Source: Rs1 sp036960485
Lineage (GTDB): Bacteria; Pseudomonadota; Gammaproteobacteria; Pseudomonadales; Balneatricaceae
NCBI GenBank assembly: GCA_036960485.1
Contig: JBALXS010000003.1
Coordinates: forward strand, 1 to 64,000
Direction of reading: 5' to 3'
Length of the DNA stretch: 64,000 bases
Shown one piece after another: positions 1 through 8,507 of the stretch. The stretch's first letter is position 1, and every line of letters begins with the position of its first letter. Below the pieces are notes generated by a model. That model had not been told where the DNA came from. It worked only from the letters and a program-made list of their open reading frames with translations, and made no database searches. A program made the translations under genes and the position numbers.

Positions 1-294
1 GGTACGGGTTATTCTTCTTTAAATTATTTACACCAATTTACTTTTGACTATTTAAAAATAGATAAAAGCTTTGTGGATAATTTAAACGACATAAGCGAGA
101 AAGTATTAATATTAAGTGCGATGGTTAAGTTAGCTAAGTCATTAAACATAAAAACCACAGCAGAAGGTATTGAGACATTTGAGCAATATCAAAAAATTAA
201 AGAAATTGGCTGTGACTTAGGTCAGGGTTATTATATTGCTAAACCACTTTGTGATACTGACTTTAAACAATTTATGTTAAAAAAGACACAATGA
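1..294 (+). CDS. EAL domain protein, C-terminal end (partial)
   Basis: The reading frame is open from the first base, so the gene starts before the window. The visible 97 residues are the end of an EAL domain (cyclic-di-GMP phosphodiesterase family). They begin in the GTGYSSL segment that follows the DDFG position, then show the LKIDKSFV strand, the AEGIET motif carrying a metal/catalytic-region glutamate, and the closing GQGYYIAKP. The frame ends ten residues or so after the EAL fold, so nothing follows the domain. The EAL signature itself and any N-terminal GGDEF, PAS or membrane part lie outside the window, so activity cannot be judged. Confidence 0.9.
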   Translation, partial: GTGYSSLNYLHQFTFDYLKIDKSFVDNLNDISEKVLILSAMVKLAKSLNIKTTAEGIETFEQYQKIKEIGCDLGQGYYIAKPLCDTDFKQFMLKKTQ

Positions 295-533
295 TGGAAT
301 AAGTAGTAGGCACTCGCGATTTGCTGAATAACTCATAGCGTGATTTTAGCGCTAAACAAGTAGTGCTAATTAAACAGCAGCGCAGTCTAAAGCTCAAACC
401 GTTGTGCTTAATGGTAATGTGTAATTCATTAGATTCTCTTCATTTATCAATACTATAAAAGAGTAGCACGCTTTCATTAGAATGCTTAGAAAGTTGCATG
501 CCACTCAAGTTAAGAGAATTTATCTATTTTTAA

Positions 534-1277
534 TCAACCGCACTTACTATCTGCGCAGTTCAAGCAAGTATAGCAATTGTCCATCAGTATCACCGCCTTA
601 ACTAAGCATTGATTACACAATTGCGATGCATGCGGAAAACCAGTCTCAGAGACCGTTTGTTCGATGTCCTTTTGGTTTCTTTCTTTAAACTCAGCTCGCT
701 TTTTATCAACTAAGCACTGTTGATGTTCATCGAGCTTGGATGGCTTTAACAGACCAATGTTTGTTAAATGGCTTTCAATAGCTTCACCTATTTCAGCAAC
801 TAGCGATGGCATATATTTGCCGCCTTTTTTGAAGTAACCCCCTTTTGGATCAAAAACAGCTTTTAGCTCTTCAACCATAAAAATCACATCGCCACCTTTA
901 CGAAATACCGCCGAAATGACTCGGGTTAAGGCGACGACCCACATAAAATGATCCATATTTTTTGAATTGATAAATATTTCATAAGGGTGACGTTGTTCGT
1001 GGGGTGTCCCATGGTTTAGTAATACATCATTTATAGTTATATACAAAGCATGTGCTGACATCGGTGTTTTAATTTTATAGGTTGATCCCATTAACATCTC
1101 AGGCCTATCTAAGTGCTCATGTACAGCCTCAATTTCAATATCTGGTGACTCGTTGCTCGCGGGATTTTGAGGTAAGCTTTCGCTATCATCTGAATGAGTG
1201 ACAATTTCAAAATTTATTATTTTACGGTCAATGTGGGCAATATTTAGCTTTTTGTGCTCTTTAATATCGGTGTTCAT
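534..1277 (-). CDS. nrdJb: Class II ribonucleotide reductase small accessory subunit NrdJb
   Basis: This 247-residue protein lies downstream of nrdJa on the same strand. It matches the second polypeptide of the split adenosylcobalamin-dependent ribonucleotide reductase known in Pseudomonas (NrdJa plus NrdJb). The central part (about residues 60-175) is the TSCPD-like domain, with the YIFINS-like segment, RVISAVFRKGGD and FKKGGKYMPSL. The C-terminus holds two cysteine pairs (CNQC and CYTC) and further cysteines near the end, resembling the metal or redox tail of class II enzymes. The gap to nrdJa is 175 bases, long for an operon, but no promoter or terminator was recognised in it. A GAGAGAAG ribosome site precedes the ATG. 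Confidence 0.8.
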   Translation of the reverse strand: MNTDIKEHKKLNIAHIDRKIINFEIVTHSDDSESLPQNPASNESPDIEIEAVHEHLDRPEMLMGSTYKIKTPMSAHALYITINDVLLNHGTPHEQRHPYEIFINSKNMDHFMWVVALTRVISAVFRKGGDVIFMVEELKAVFDPKGGYFKKGGKYMPSLVAEIGEAIESHLTNIGLLKPSKLDEHQQCLVDKKRAEFKERNQKDIEQTVSETGFPHASQLCNQCLVKAVILMDNCYTCLNCADSKCG

Positions 1278-1452
1278 AGTCTTCTCTCGTTATTTTACGA
1301 CAAGCAACTAGCTAAAGTGAACTGGCCTTAGGGTAATCTTAGTTGTAAAGCCAATCACTGGGTTAAGTGTCTTGTTTGAATAGCTACAAGCTTAAAACAC
1401 AACTTCAAAATTACAGGGGCGTTTAAGCTTCGATTAAGTTAATTAACTTCGG

Positions 1453-3612
1453 CTAAAGTCGACCGTAATATCCTTCTTTTAAAGCGTCATACAAATTGGC
1501 AGCACTATGCACTTCTCCATCATATTCAACATCTTCATTGCCTTTTAAGGTAACTTGATCGCCACCTTCTAAGGTAAAACGGTATTCAGTATTTGCTAAA
1601 TCTTGTTCTTTAACCAGTACACCTTGAAAGGCTTCAGGGTTAAAGCGGAAGGTAGTGCAACCTTTAAGTCCTTGTTCATATGCGTATAAATAGATATCTT
1701 TAAATTGCTCGTAAGGATAGTTACTTGGGATATTGGCTGTTTTTGATATTGAAGAATCAATCCAACGCTGTGCTGCAGCTTGTACATCAACATGTTGTTT
1801 TGGATGAATATCATCGGCAGTTATAAAATATTCAGGTAACTGCTTATCTGTATCTTCAGTGTAAGGCATTGCTTTAGCGTTAATTAATTGTCGATAGGCA
1901 AGTAATTCATAGGAATACACATCAACTTTACGCTTGGTTTTTTTACCTTCTTGAATGATGTTTCGACTGTAGTGATGAGCAAAACTGGGTTCTATACCAT
2001 TACTGACATTATTACCCAATGATAATGCAATGGTTCCCGTAGGGGCTATAGAGGTGTGGTGAGTAAACCGACTGCCGTGTTTTGCTAATTGATTTACTAA
2101 ATCAGGCTCTTGTTCAGCAATTTTTTGCATATAATGGCTATACTTTGCATGTAGCACCTTACCGGGTATTTCATCACCAAGTTTATAACCATCTGCTAAT
2201 AACTTAGGCCGTTTGTTTAACATAATTGCTGTTACAGTAAATAATTGGTCCATGATAGGAGCAGCACCTTTCTCTTTTGCTAGCTCCAAACCTACCTGCC
2301 ATCCAGTAATGGCTAATATCTTACTGACTTCCTCAGTGAAGGCTAACGATGCTGCATCACCATATTTAAAGCACAGCATAGTTATGGCAGAACCTAAGCC
2401 CAAATAGCCCATGCCATGACGGCGCTTATGCTCAATTTCATGGCGTTGTTCAGCTAAAGGCAAACCGTTGATTTCAACTACATTGTCGAGCATACGAGTA
2501 AACACCGCGACAATCTCACGAAACTTTTGCCAATTGAATTTTGCGTTATCAGTAAACGGGTTAGTGACAAAGCCGGTGAGATTGATAGAACCTAATAAGC
2601 AACTACCAAAGGGTGGAAGGGGTTGTTCACCGCAAGGGTTGGTTGCGCGGATATCTTCGCAAAACCAATTATTATTTAACAGATTGACTTTGTCGATGAG
2701 AATGAATCCCGGCTCGGCAAAATCATAGTTCGAGTTCATGATGGTATTCCATAAACCTTTAGCTCTTACCCACTGGGTTATTTTGCAAGCTACAAAGCCT
2801 TTTTCATCACTGATATAATTTTCAGTTGTCGGCCATTCTCGCCACAATACTTTTTGGCAATCATACAGGTCTAGAGCTTCGCTTTGTTGCTGCTTTAGGG
2901 GAATTGGAAAAGCGAGTGGCCATTGCGCATCCTCTTTAACAGCTTGCATAAAAGCATCACTAATTAACAAAGATAAATTAAATTGACGCAATCGCCCATC
3001 TTCTCTTTTTGCTTTAATGAACGCTAACACATCTGGATGACCTACATCGAAGGTCGCCATCTGTGCACCACGCCTACCTCCAGCAGATGATACGGTAAAA
3101 CACATTTTGTCGAATACATCCATAAAAGATAATGGGCCGGATGTATAAGCGCCTGCACCTGTAACAAAAGCTCCTTTAGGGCGTAATGTAGAGAATTCGT
3201 AACCGATACCACAGCCTGCTTTTAAAGTTAATCCCGCTTGATGGGTTTTAGCTAGAATACTGTCTAACGAGTCATCGATAGTTGCAGAGACGGTGCAATT
3301 TATAGTGGAAGTAGCAGGTTTGTATTGTTGCGCTCCCGCATTCGCGATGATTCGCCCAGCGGGCATTGCTCCGTTACGCAAAGCGTCTAAAAACTTTTCA
3401 TACCAGATTTCTTTTTGATCTATTTCAATGTCTGCCAAGCTTTTTGCGATACGTTTTAAAGTATCATCAGGTGTTATGTCTAGCTGCTTCGAAGACTGGT
3501 CATGTAATTGATATTTAGCGGCCCAAATATCTTGGGATGCCGGTTGGAGAGGTAGCTCTCTCAATGGATCGAGTGCTTCGAATGTCGATTTATCATCAGT
3601 TTTAATATTCAC
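1453..3612 (-). CDS. nrdJa: Class II (B12-dependent) ribonucleotide reductase catalytic subunit NrdJa
   Basis: This is the catalytic subunit of the oxygen-independent, adenosylcobalamin-dependent ribonucleotide reductase, which reduces ribonucleotides to deoxyribonucleotides. Visible hallmarks are the first redox cysteine in the NCTVSA segment (near residue 106), the NPCGEQ motif with the thiyl-radical cysteine and catalytic Asn/Glu (about 325-330), the second redox cysteine in GSCLLGS, and the phosphate-binding APTGTIAL loop. The frame opens at a GTG at 3621, but that codon overlaps a TAGG ribosome site. The next in-frame GTG at 3612 sits 8 bases after TAGG, so I prefer it (719 residues). 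The C-terminal part continues in the separate NrdJb. The promoter carries NrdR and Anr/FNR sites. Confidence 0.93.
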   Translation of the reverse strand: MNIKTDDKSTFEALDPLRELPLQPASQDIWAAKYQLHDQSSKQLDITPDDTLKRIAKSLADIEIDQKEIWYEKFLDALRNGAMPAGRIIANAGAQQYKPATSTINCTVSATIDDSLDSILAKTHQAGLTLKAGCGIGYEFSTLRPKGAFVTGAGAYTSGPLSFMDVFDKMCFTVSSAGGRRGAQMATFDVGHPDVLAFIKAKREDGRLRQFNLSLLISDAFMQAVKEDAQWPLAFPIPLKQQQSEALDLYDCQKVLWREWPTTENYISDEKGFVACKITQWVRAKGLWNTIMNSNYDFAEPGFILIDKVNLLNNNWFCEDIRATNPCGEQPLPPFGSCLLGSINLTGFVTNPFTDNAKFNWQKFREIVAVFTRMLDNVVEINGLPLAEQRHEIEHKRRHGMGYLGLGSAITMLCFKYGDAASLAFTEEVSKILAITGWQVGLELAKEKGAAPIMDQLFTVTAIMLNKRPKLLADGYKLGDEIPGKVLHAKYSHYMQKIAEQEPDLVNQLAKHGSRFTHHTSIAPTGTIALSLGNNVSNGIEPSFAHHYSRNIIQEGKKTKRKVDVYSYELLAYRQLINAKAMPYTEDTDKQLPEYFITADDIHPKQHVDVQAAAQRWIDSSISKTANIPSNYPYEQFKDIYLYAYEQGLKGCTTFRFNPEAFQGVLVKEQDLANTEYRFTLEGGDQVTLKGNEDVEYDGEVHSAANLYDALKEGYYGRL

Positions 3613-3661
3613 AATTAACACCTATTAAATTACAAAATCTATATATGTGTTATTAAGTAAT

Positions 3662-3677
3662 TTAGCATATATAGTGT
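3662..3677 (-). promoter_or_regulatory. NrdR box, promoter-proximal copy
   Basis: TTAGCATATATAGTGT matches 12 of 16 positions of the NrdR consensus ACACTATATATAGTGT. It lies over the predicted transcription start (about 3678) of nrdJa. A second copy starts exactly 32 bases away, three helical turns, which is the usual spacing of paired NrdR boxes. NrdR is the repressor of ribonucleotide reductase genes. Confidence 0.72.
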
Positions 3678-3684
3678 GTCTGGT

Positions 3685-3690
3685 AATATA
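3685..3690 (-). promoter_or_regulatory. Predicted -10 element of nrdJab
   Basis: On the minus strand this reads TATATT (5 of 6 to TATAAT). It would start transcription near 3678, about 66 bases before the preferred nrdJa start. That places the Anr/FNR box at about -40.5, the class II activation position, and puts the two NrdR boxes over the start site and between -35 and -10. Confidence 0.5.
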
Positions 3691-3693
3691 CAC

Positions 3694-3709
3694 ATACTAC
3701 ATATAGTTA
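3694..3709 (-). promoter_or_regulatory. NrdR box, promoter-distal copy
   Basis: ATACTACATATAGTTA matches 12 of 16 positions of the NrdR consensus. Its start is 32 bases from that of the proximal box, on the same DNA face, as expected for cooperative NrdR binding. It lies just upstream of the predicted -10 of nrdJa. Confidence 0.7.
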
Positions 3710-3711
3710 TT

Positions 3712-3725
3712 TTGATGCATATCAA
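3712..3725. promoter_or_regulatory. Anr/FNR box upstream of nrdJab
   Basis: TTGATGCATATCAA is a perfect match to the FNR/Anr palindrome TTGAT-N4-ATCAA. Its centre (3718.5) is about 40.5 bases upstream of the predicted start set by the -10 at 3685-3690. Anr control of nrdJ fits the role of class II reductase when oxygen is low; the family knowledge comes from Pseudomonas. Confidence 0.75.
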
Positions 3726-4352
3726 GATATATATATTTGGCTTTTATATCTTCTTCACTATGCGTTGCTCTGCTCTTGATAGTCTAAATGCTATTACCGG
3801 CTGGTTAGATTAGTGAGCAATGGGTGGTTCTAATTATCTGCCCTGAACTTGGCATAAAAGCTTGTTGTTTTATATTGATTGCTACTGTGCCAGAGGCTTA
3901 TTTTAGTTTTATCTTCACTCAAAGGCGAAAATATACTGAAATATCTAGCTAATGTGGATGATGTTTTTAGCTATAAAGTGTTAAATAAGGGAGTTTTTTG
4001 CAATGGTGTACAATCAAGGTAAAGTGTTTATATTAAGCTATCAGGTTTTAGTGTCAGCAAGGCATTATATGGTTCTCCTAAAAGTAGGTAAAATAGTTGG
4101 ATAAGACTAAGCTAATGCATGCACTTGTGCCTGGTATAGTTTTAGTGTCTTTTGAATAAAGTGTATGTGGAGCAAGAGTGTCGTTTTTGCGAAAAATCCA
4201 TTGCATATATGCTATATAATTGCTCAATATTAAATAAACAAAGTATAATTTTAAAGCTGCTGATTAAAAGTTTTAAAAGCTACTTTGATCACTCACATAA
4301 GCATAAAATTATTGGCTATCTTATTTAACGTTTTATTAAAGGAAAGAGTTGA
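3726..4352. other. Intergenic region between nrdJ promoter and DUF748 gene
   Basis: About 630 AT-rich bases separate the divergent nrdJ promoter from the next gene. I see no open frame of protein-like composition, no RNA gene and no strong terminator. The promoter of the downstream gene must lie here but no clear pair of hexamers stands out. Confidence 0.5.
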
Positions 4353-7300
4353 ATGCGTTACTTTATTTCATTTTTTTTTGTTGTAGCATTAAGTGTTTAC
4401 AGCATTCCTTATCTAATAAAAGATCAAGTGCTGGTTTGGTTAAAAGAGCAGGGAGTAGAAGGCGCCAAATTCAAATCCGCTAATATTAATTGGCTTGAAG
4501 GAAGTGTTGAACTTAATGAGTTGTATGCCAGTAAGCCGACAGGGCAAAAACTTGATGTTTTACGAGTGGCCCTAAAGGTTGATTACGCTAGTTTATTTGA
4601 TAGAAAAATATTAGTACACCAGTTATCTCTAGAAGGTCTAGACACTTCTATTATTAAAAATGAAAATGAGTTCGAGATAGGCCCTCTCGATATTAAAAAG
4701 CTGTTAGCCAATTCACAGTCAACAGAACAGCAACAAACATCGGCTTCGCCAGAAAGTGCATGGCAGTTTGGTATTGATGAGGTTGTTTTGCAAGATATCA
4801 ATATACAAGCCTGGGTACCTAATTTCGAAAACCAGCATTTGGATTTAAAAAAAGCTACGCTTAAGCAGTTTTACCAGTGGGATAATAATCAATTATCTAC
4901 TTTGCACTTAACCGCAGTGTTAAATAAAGCACCTATTGAGCTAGATATTAAAGCAAAACCACTAGCATCTAAAAAAGTAGCAACCATCAAAATAAACGCA
5001 ACAGCGTTTGAAGTGGCAAGCCTGACTAAAGCGCTATTGCCAGAACTAACAACAACAGCGGATTTAGCCTTAACGTTTAAGCTTGCTAGTGATGACAATA
5101 AGATAGAGTTTGTACAAGAAGGAGAGTTTACGCTTTCAGCACTTGCTTGGGCCGATACATTGCAAGCGAAACTACAAAGTGTTCATTGGCAAGGAACAAC
5201 TCAAGTTAACCTAACCGAAAATGATTTAGATAGTGTGAGCGCGAAGGGTAGTTTAAAAATGCGCAAGCTCGCAGTAACTCCTGATAAAAGTACGACATTA
5301 TCATTAGGTGGATTAGATTGGCAGGGCCCTGTTTTAGCCACTTTTGTAAAAGGGAAGATTACTGAGTTAGCTGTATCTGATCAGTTTTCTCTCGATCAAT
5401 TAAAATTAACGCAACCAGGCCAAACAATTAGCGCTAAACAGCTTGTATCCAAACCTGCAAGCTCGCCAATAAAATTAAGCCTTAGCGATAACCAGCCTAC
5501 GCGTTTAGCTTTTGCTAATACGATATCCGCGACCAATTTACAAGTACAGTTACCTCAGCAGCAAGTTAAAATACAACAGCTGCGTTTAGTGCAACAACAG
5601 CCTGCTTTTATTAGTTTTAAAAACTCGGTTGCGCGCGCTTTATCTAGCAAATTAAACCTGAATATTACTGGCTTATCTTTGAAAGCAGCTAATGTTGATG
5701 TCAGTGCAAAAGCGCTGACATTGCAAGGGCCTGTTTCGCTGGATAAATTAAGTGCGACGCCTGTTATTACCAGTAACACTCAGTTTAAAGCGACAGCGTT
5801 ATCTATAGCGTTAAATAAGCAGTTCTCAGTTAAAAGCGCCAGTTTAGCGTTGCAAACTAAAACAGAGAAAATGGTGGTTGACCAACCACGCATTAGTAAC
5901 CTAAATTTACAGGCATCGCAATTTTCAGTTACTAGTTTGGTTAATCAATTAGAGCTTGTGCACCTTAAAAAAATGAAGATAGAGAACGCAGCGTATGCAC
6001 GTGACAGTCTCCAAGTTAAAGCGCTAACAGTAAATAAGTTAAAGCTAGCTAAGTCTCAAAATAATGGAACTTTAAGCACTGTAGACACACTGTCTATTGA
6101 TAATGTGAAGCTTAAAAACGCTAATCAACTCACCATTGATAAAGTGACGCTACATAATGCGGGCGGAGCACTTGGTATTAATAGTGAGGGTGAGTTGTCG
6201 TTAGGAGTTTTACTTAGCACTGCATTAGCGACTAACAAAGCAATAAAACATGCGAATGTAAAAAAAGTGAACTCAGGGAAGGCTAAGCCTTTTCAGTATA
6301 TGATTAATAATTTATCTATGACGGGTAACAACATCATTAATATTGAAGATAAAAGCGTAGATCCTTGGTTTAAAAGCACTCTTGATATTACGCATATTCA
6401 AGCAAAAAACATTAATAGTGCCAGCAAGCAGCTTATTCCTGTTCAGATGAAAGCACAGATTAACAATGAAACTAACATTGAACTTGATGCAAAGTTAAGT
6501 GTATTTGCGCCTGTCATAAATGGTAGCTGGCAAGTAAAGCTTGATCGCTTATCGCTGCCGGTTATTAGTCCGTATGCTGGAAAGTTCTCAGGCTACTTTT
6601 TAGAAAATGGCAAGTTATCTCTACAAAGCAGCGGGTCAATTAAAAGCAATAAGATAACAGGCGAGAATAAAATAAAGATTGAGCAATTAGCCGTGCGCTC
6701 TGCACAAACCGCGGCCACAGCCAAAACTAATAGCTCTTTGAGTATGCCGGTTGATGTTGCTATATCTGTTTTAGAGAATGACGATGGCACTATCAACTTA
6801 GCGGTGCCGGTATCAGGCTCTATGGATGATCCTAACTTTGGCTATTCAAGCGTTGTCGGCATCATTGCCAAAAAAGGGCTTAAAAAAGCCGCATTTGGTA
6901 TTTTAACTAAAGCATTACAACCTTATGGCGCGCTAATTACGTTAGCGTCTACGGCTATCAATGCGCAAGAATCGGGTACTTTCATCAATTTGGCGCCCAT
7001 TACTTTTGCGGTGGGCGAGCAAAGAATAAGCGGAAAAATGCAGGGCTATCTTAAAAAAATTGCTAAAATGATGAAAAACAAGAAAAAGCTAAAGCTTAAA
7101 ATATGTGCAACGGCGGTGCTGCAAGATAAGGTTTTTATTAGTGCTGGTCAGCATGAAGATAATCAAAAATTAGCAAAACCTTTAACTGCAAAACTGCTGA
7201 ATAAATCAATTGCCAATGCAGTTCAAGTGCTGGCAACGGCACGTGGCAAAAATGTAGAGAAGGCTCTTAAAAAACTGAAAGTGAATAGTGATCGCTTGTT

Positions 7301-7367
7301 TGTATGCTTTGCTAAAACTAATTTCAAACAAAAGAAGCTAGCACCAGTGGTTACTTTAGGGCTGTAA
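4353..7367 (+). CDS. Large envelope protein of the DUF748/AsmA-like type
   Basis: This protein of 1004 residues starts with one hydrophobic N-terminal segment (about residues 3-20) that would act as a membrane anchor. A long beta-rich, lysine- and serine-rich region follows, full of repeated D/K-L-S-L and N-L-Q-like strands. That layout is typical of DUF748 and AsmA/TamB-like periplasmic proteins, proposed to bridge the envelope. Near the C-terminus (about 815-860) the conserved GSMDDPNFGYSSVVG segment of DUF748 is clear. The last 90 residues resemble the degenerate OmpA-like tail of that family. An AAGGAAAG ribosome site precedes the ATG. The gene stands alone. Substrate and exact role cannot be read from the sequence. 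Confidence 0.75.
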   Translation: MRYFISFFFVVALSVYSIPYLIKDQVLVWLKEQGVEGAKFKSANINWLEGSVELNELYASKPTGQKLDVLRVALKVDYASLFDRKILVHQLSLEGLDTSIIKNENEFEIGPLDIKKLLANSQSTEQQQTSASPESAWQFGIDEVVLQDINIQAWVPNFENQHLDLKKATLKQFYQWDNNQLSTLHLTAVLNKAPIELDIKAKPLASKKVATIKINATAFEVASLTKALLPELTTTADLALTFKLASDDNKIEFVQEGEFTLSALAWADTLQAKLQSVHWQGTTQVNLTENDLDSVSAKGSLKMRKLAVTPDKSTTLSLGGLDWQGPVLATFVKGKITELAVSDQFSLDQLKLTQPGQTISAKQLVSKPASSPIKLSLSDNQPTRLAFANTISATNLQVQLPQQQVKIQQLRLVQQQPAFISFKNSVARALSSKLNLNITGLSLKAANVDVSAKALTLQGPVSLDKLSATPVITSNTQFKATALSIALNKQFSVKSASLALQTKTEKMVVDQPRISNLNLQASQFSVTSLVNQLELVHLKKMKIENAAYARDSLQVKALTVNKLKLAKSQNNGTLSTVDTLSIDNVKLKNANQLTIDKVTLHNAGGALGINSEGELSLGVLLSTALATNKAIKHANVKKVNSGKAKPFQYMINNLSMTGNNIINIEDKSVDPWFKSTLDITHIQAKNINSASKQLIPVQMKAQINNETNIELDAKLSVFAPVINGSWQVKLDRLSLPVISPYAGKFSGYFLENGKLSLQSSGSIKSNKITGENKIKIEQLAVRSAQTAATAKTNSSLSMPVDVAISVLENDDGTINLAVPVSGSMDDPNFGYSSVVGIIAKKGLKKAAFGILTKALQPYGALITLASTAINAQESGTFINLAPITFAVGEQRISGKMQGYLKKIAKMMKNKKKLKLKICATAVLQDKVFISAGQHEDNQKLAKPLTAKLLNKSIANAVQVLATARGKNVEKALKKLKVNSDRLFVCFAKTNFKQKKLAPVVTLGL

Positions 7368-7427
7368 GTATTGCAATAAATTGATAGTTAGAAGTAGTTA
7401 GTTATAGAGAGTTAAAGCTAATGAAAC

Positions 7428-7453
7428 AGCTCACTGTGGTTACACAGTGAGCT
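7428..7453. terminator. Hairpin between convergent DUF748 gene and xthA
   Basis: AGCTCACTGTG and CACAGTGAGCT form a perfect 11-bp stem with a GTTA loop, between two convergent stop codons (7367 and 7465). T-runs on either side are short, so it may act as a weak bidirectional terminator. Confidence 0.6.
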
Positions 7454-7464
7454 TAAACTAATAA

Positions 7465-8280
7465 TTAAATATCAAACTCGGCCCAAATAGGGGCATGGTC
7501 CGACGGTTTTTCCATGGCACGAATATCATAGTCAATAGCTGCATCAGTACACGCTTGGTATAAACTCTCAGTTGCTAGTACCGCATCGATGCGTAGGCCG
7601 CGTTTAGGCTCATCTGCAAAGCCTTTACTACGATAATCAAACCAGCTATATCTTTGGTCTGCTTCAGGGTGATGCAAGCGATAGGTATCTTTTAATCCCC
7701 AAGATAGTAATGTTGCTAACCACTGTCTTTCAATTGGTTGAAAACTCGCTTTACCGGTTTTTAGCCAACGCTTACGGTTAGGCTCGCCAATCCCGATATC
7801 CATGTCTTCAGAAGAGATGTTTAAATCTCCTAGTACAATAACATGATCATCTGCGCTGCATTTTTCTGTTAAATGTATCTGCAAATCTTCATAAAATTTC
7901 TGTTTAGCCGGAAACTTAGTTTCGTGTGCAATGTTCTCTCCCTGTGGAAAATAACCATTTAGCACGGTAATTAAGTTGCCTTTCTCGCTTTCGTATTGCC
8001 CAATAATCATGCGTCGCTGGGCGTCTTCTGCATCGGTCGCAAAGCCTTTTTGAATGCTAATTGCTGGTTTTTTAGAAATTAAACACACCCCGTAATGACC
8101 TTTTTGCCCGTGATAATCGACGTGATAGTTGAGATCTTCGATCATCGACACAGGAAATTCATCGTCGTGTACTTTGATTTCTTGGATGCCAATCACATCT
8201 GGATTATGCGTTTTAATGAGTTCGGCAATTTGGTGGGGGCGAGCACGTAAACCATTTACGTTAAATGATATTATTTTCAT
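7465..8280 (-). CDS. xthA: Exodeoxyribonuclease III
   Basis: This 271-residue member of the exonuclease-endonuclease-phosphatase family is a DNA repair enzyme acting as 3'-5' exonuclease and AP endonuclease. Conserved pieces are the start MKIISFNVNGLRAR with the metal-ligand Asn, the GIQEIKV segment with the catalytic Glu, the central GDLNIS with Asp and Asn, the DYRSKGFADEPKRGLRIDAVL region, and the closing KPSDHAPIWAEF with the catalytic Asp-His pair. Length and ends fit the bacterial XthA family exactly. It is a single gene convergent with the DUF748 gene. Confidence 0.95.
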   Translation of the reverse strand: MKIISFNVNGLRARPHQIAELIKTHNPDVIGIQEIKVHDDEFPVSMIEDLNYHVDYHGQKGHYGVCLISKKPAISIQKGFATDAEDAQRRMIIGQYESEKGNLITVLNGYFPQGENIAHETKFPAKQKFYEDLQIHLTEKCSADDHVIVLGDLNISSEDMDIGIGEPNRKRWLKTGKASFQPIERQWLATLLSWGLKDTYRLHHPEADQRYSWFDYRSKGFADEPKRGLRIDAVLATESLYQACTDAAIDYDIRAMEKPSDHAPIWAEFDI

Positions 8281-8507
8281 GACTTAAGCTACCAGTAAAT
8301 TATGATTGTCAGCTATTCTACCAGTAGCTAGAAGGTTTTAAAGAGCGCAGAGTTATTAATTTTATTTTTAAAGCTTAAGTTACATCTAAAATGTATTATT
8401 TAGCGTAACTATTGAAACACAATAGCATTATAGGCTTGTAGTTAAGTATTAGAGCCTTATATACACTGTAAAGATAAACGATTTATAAAACTATTTGGAG
8501 AAACATT

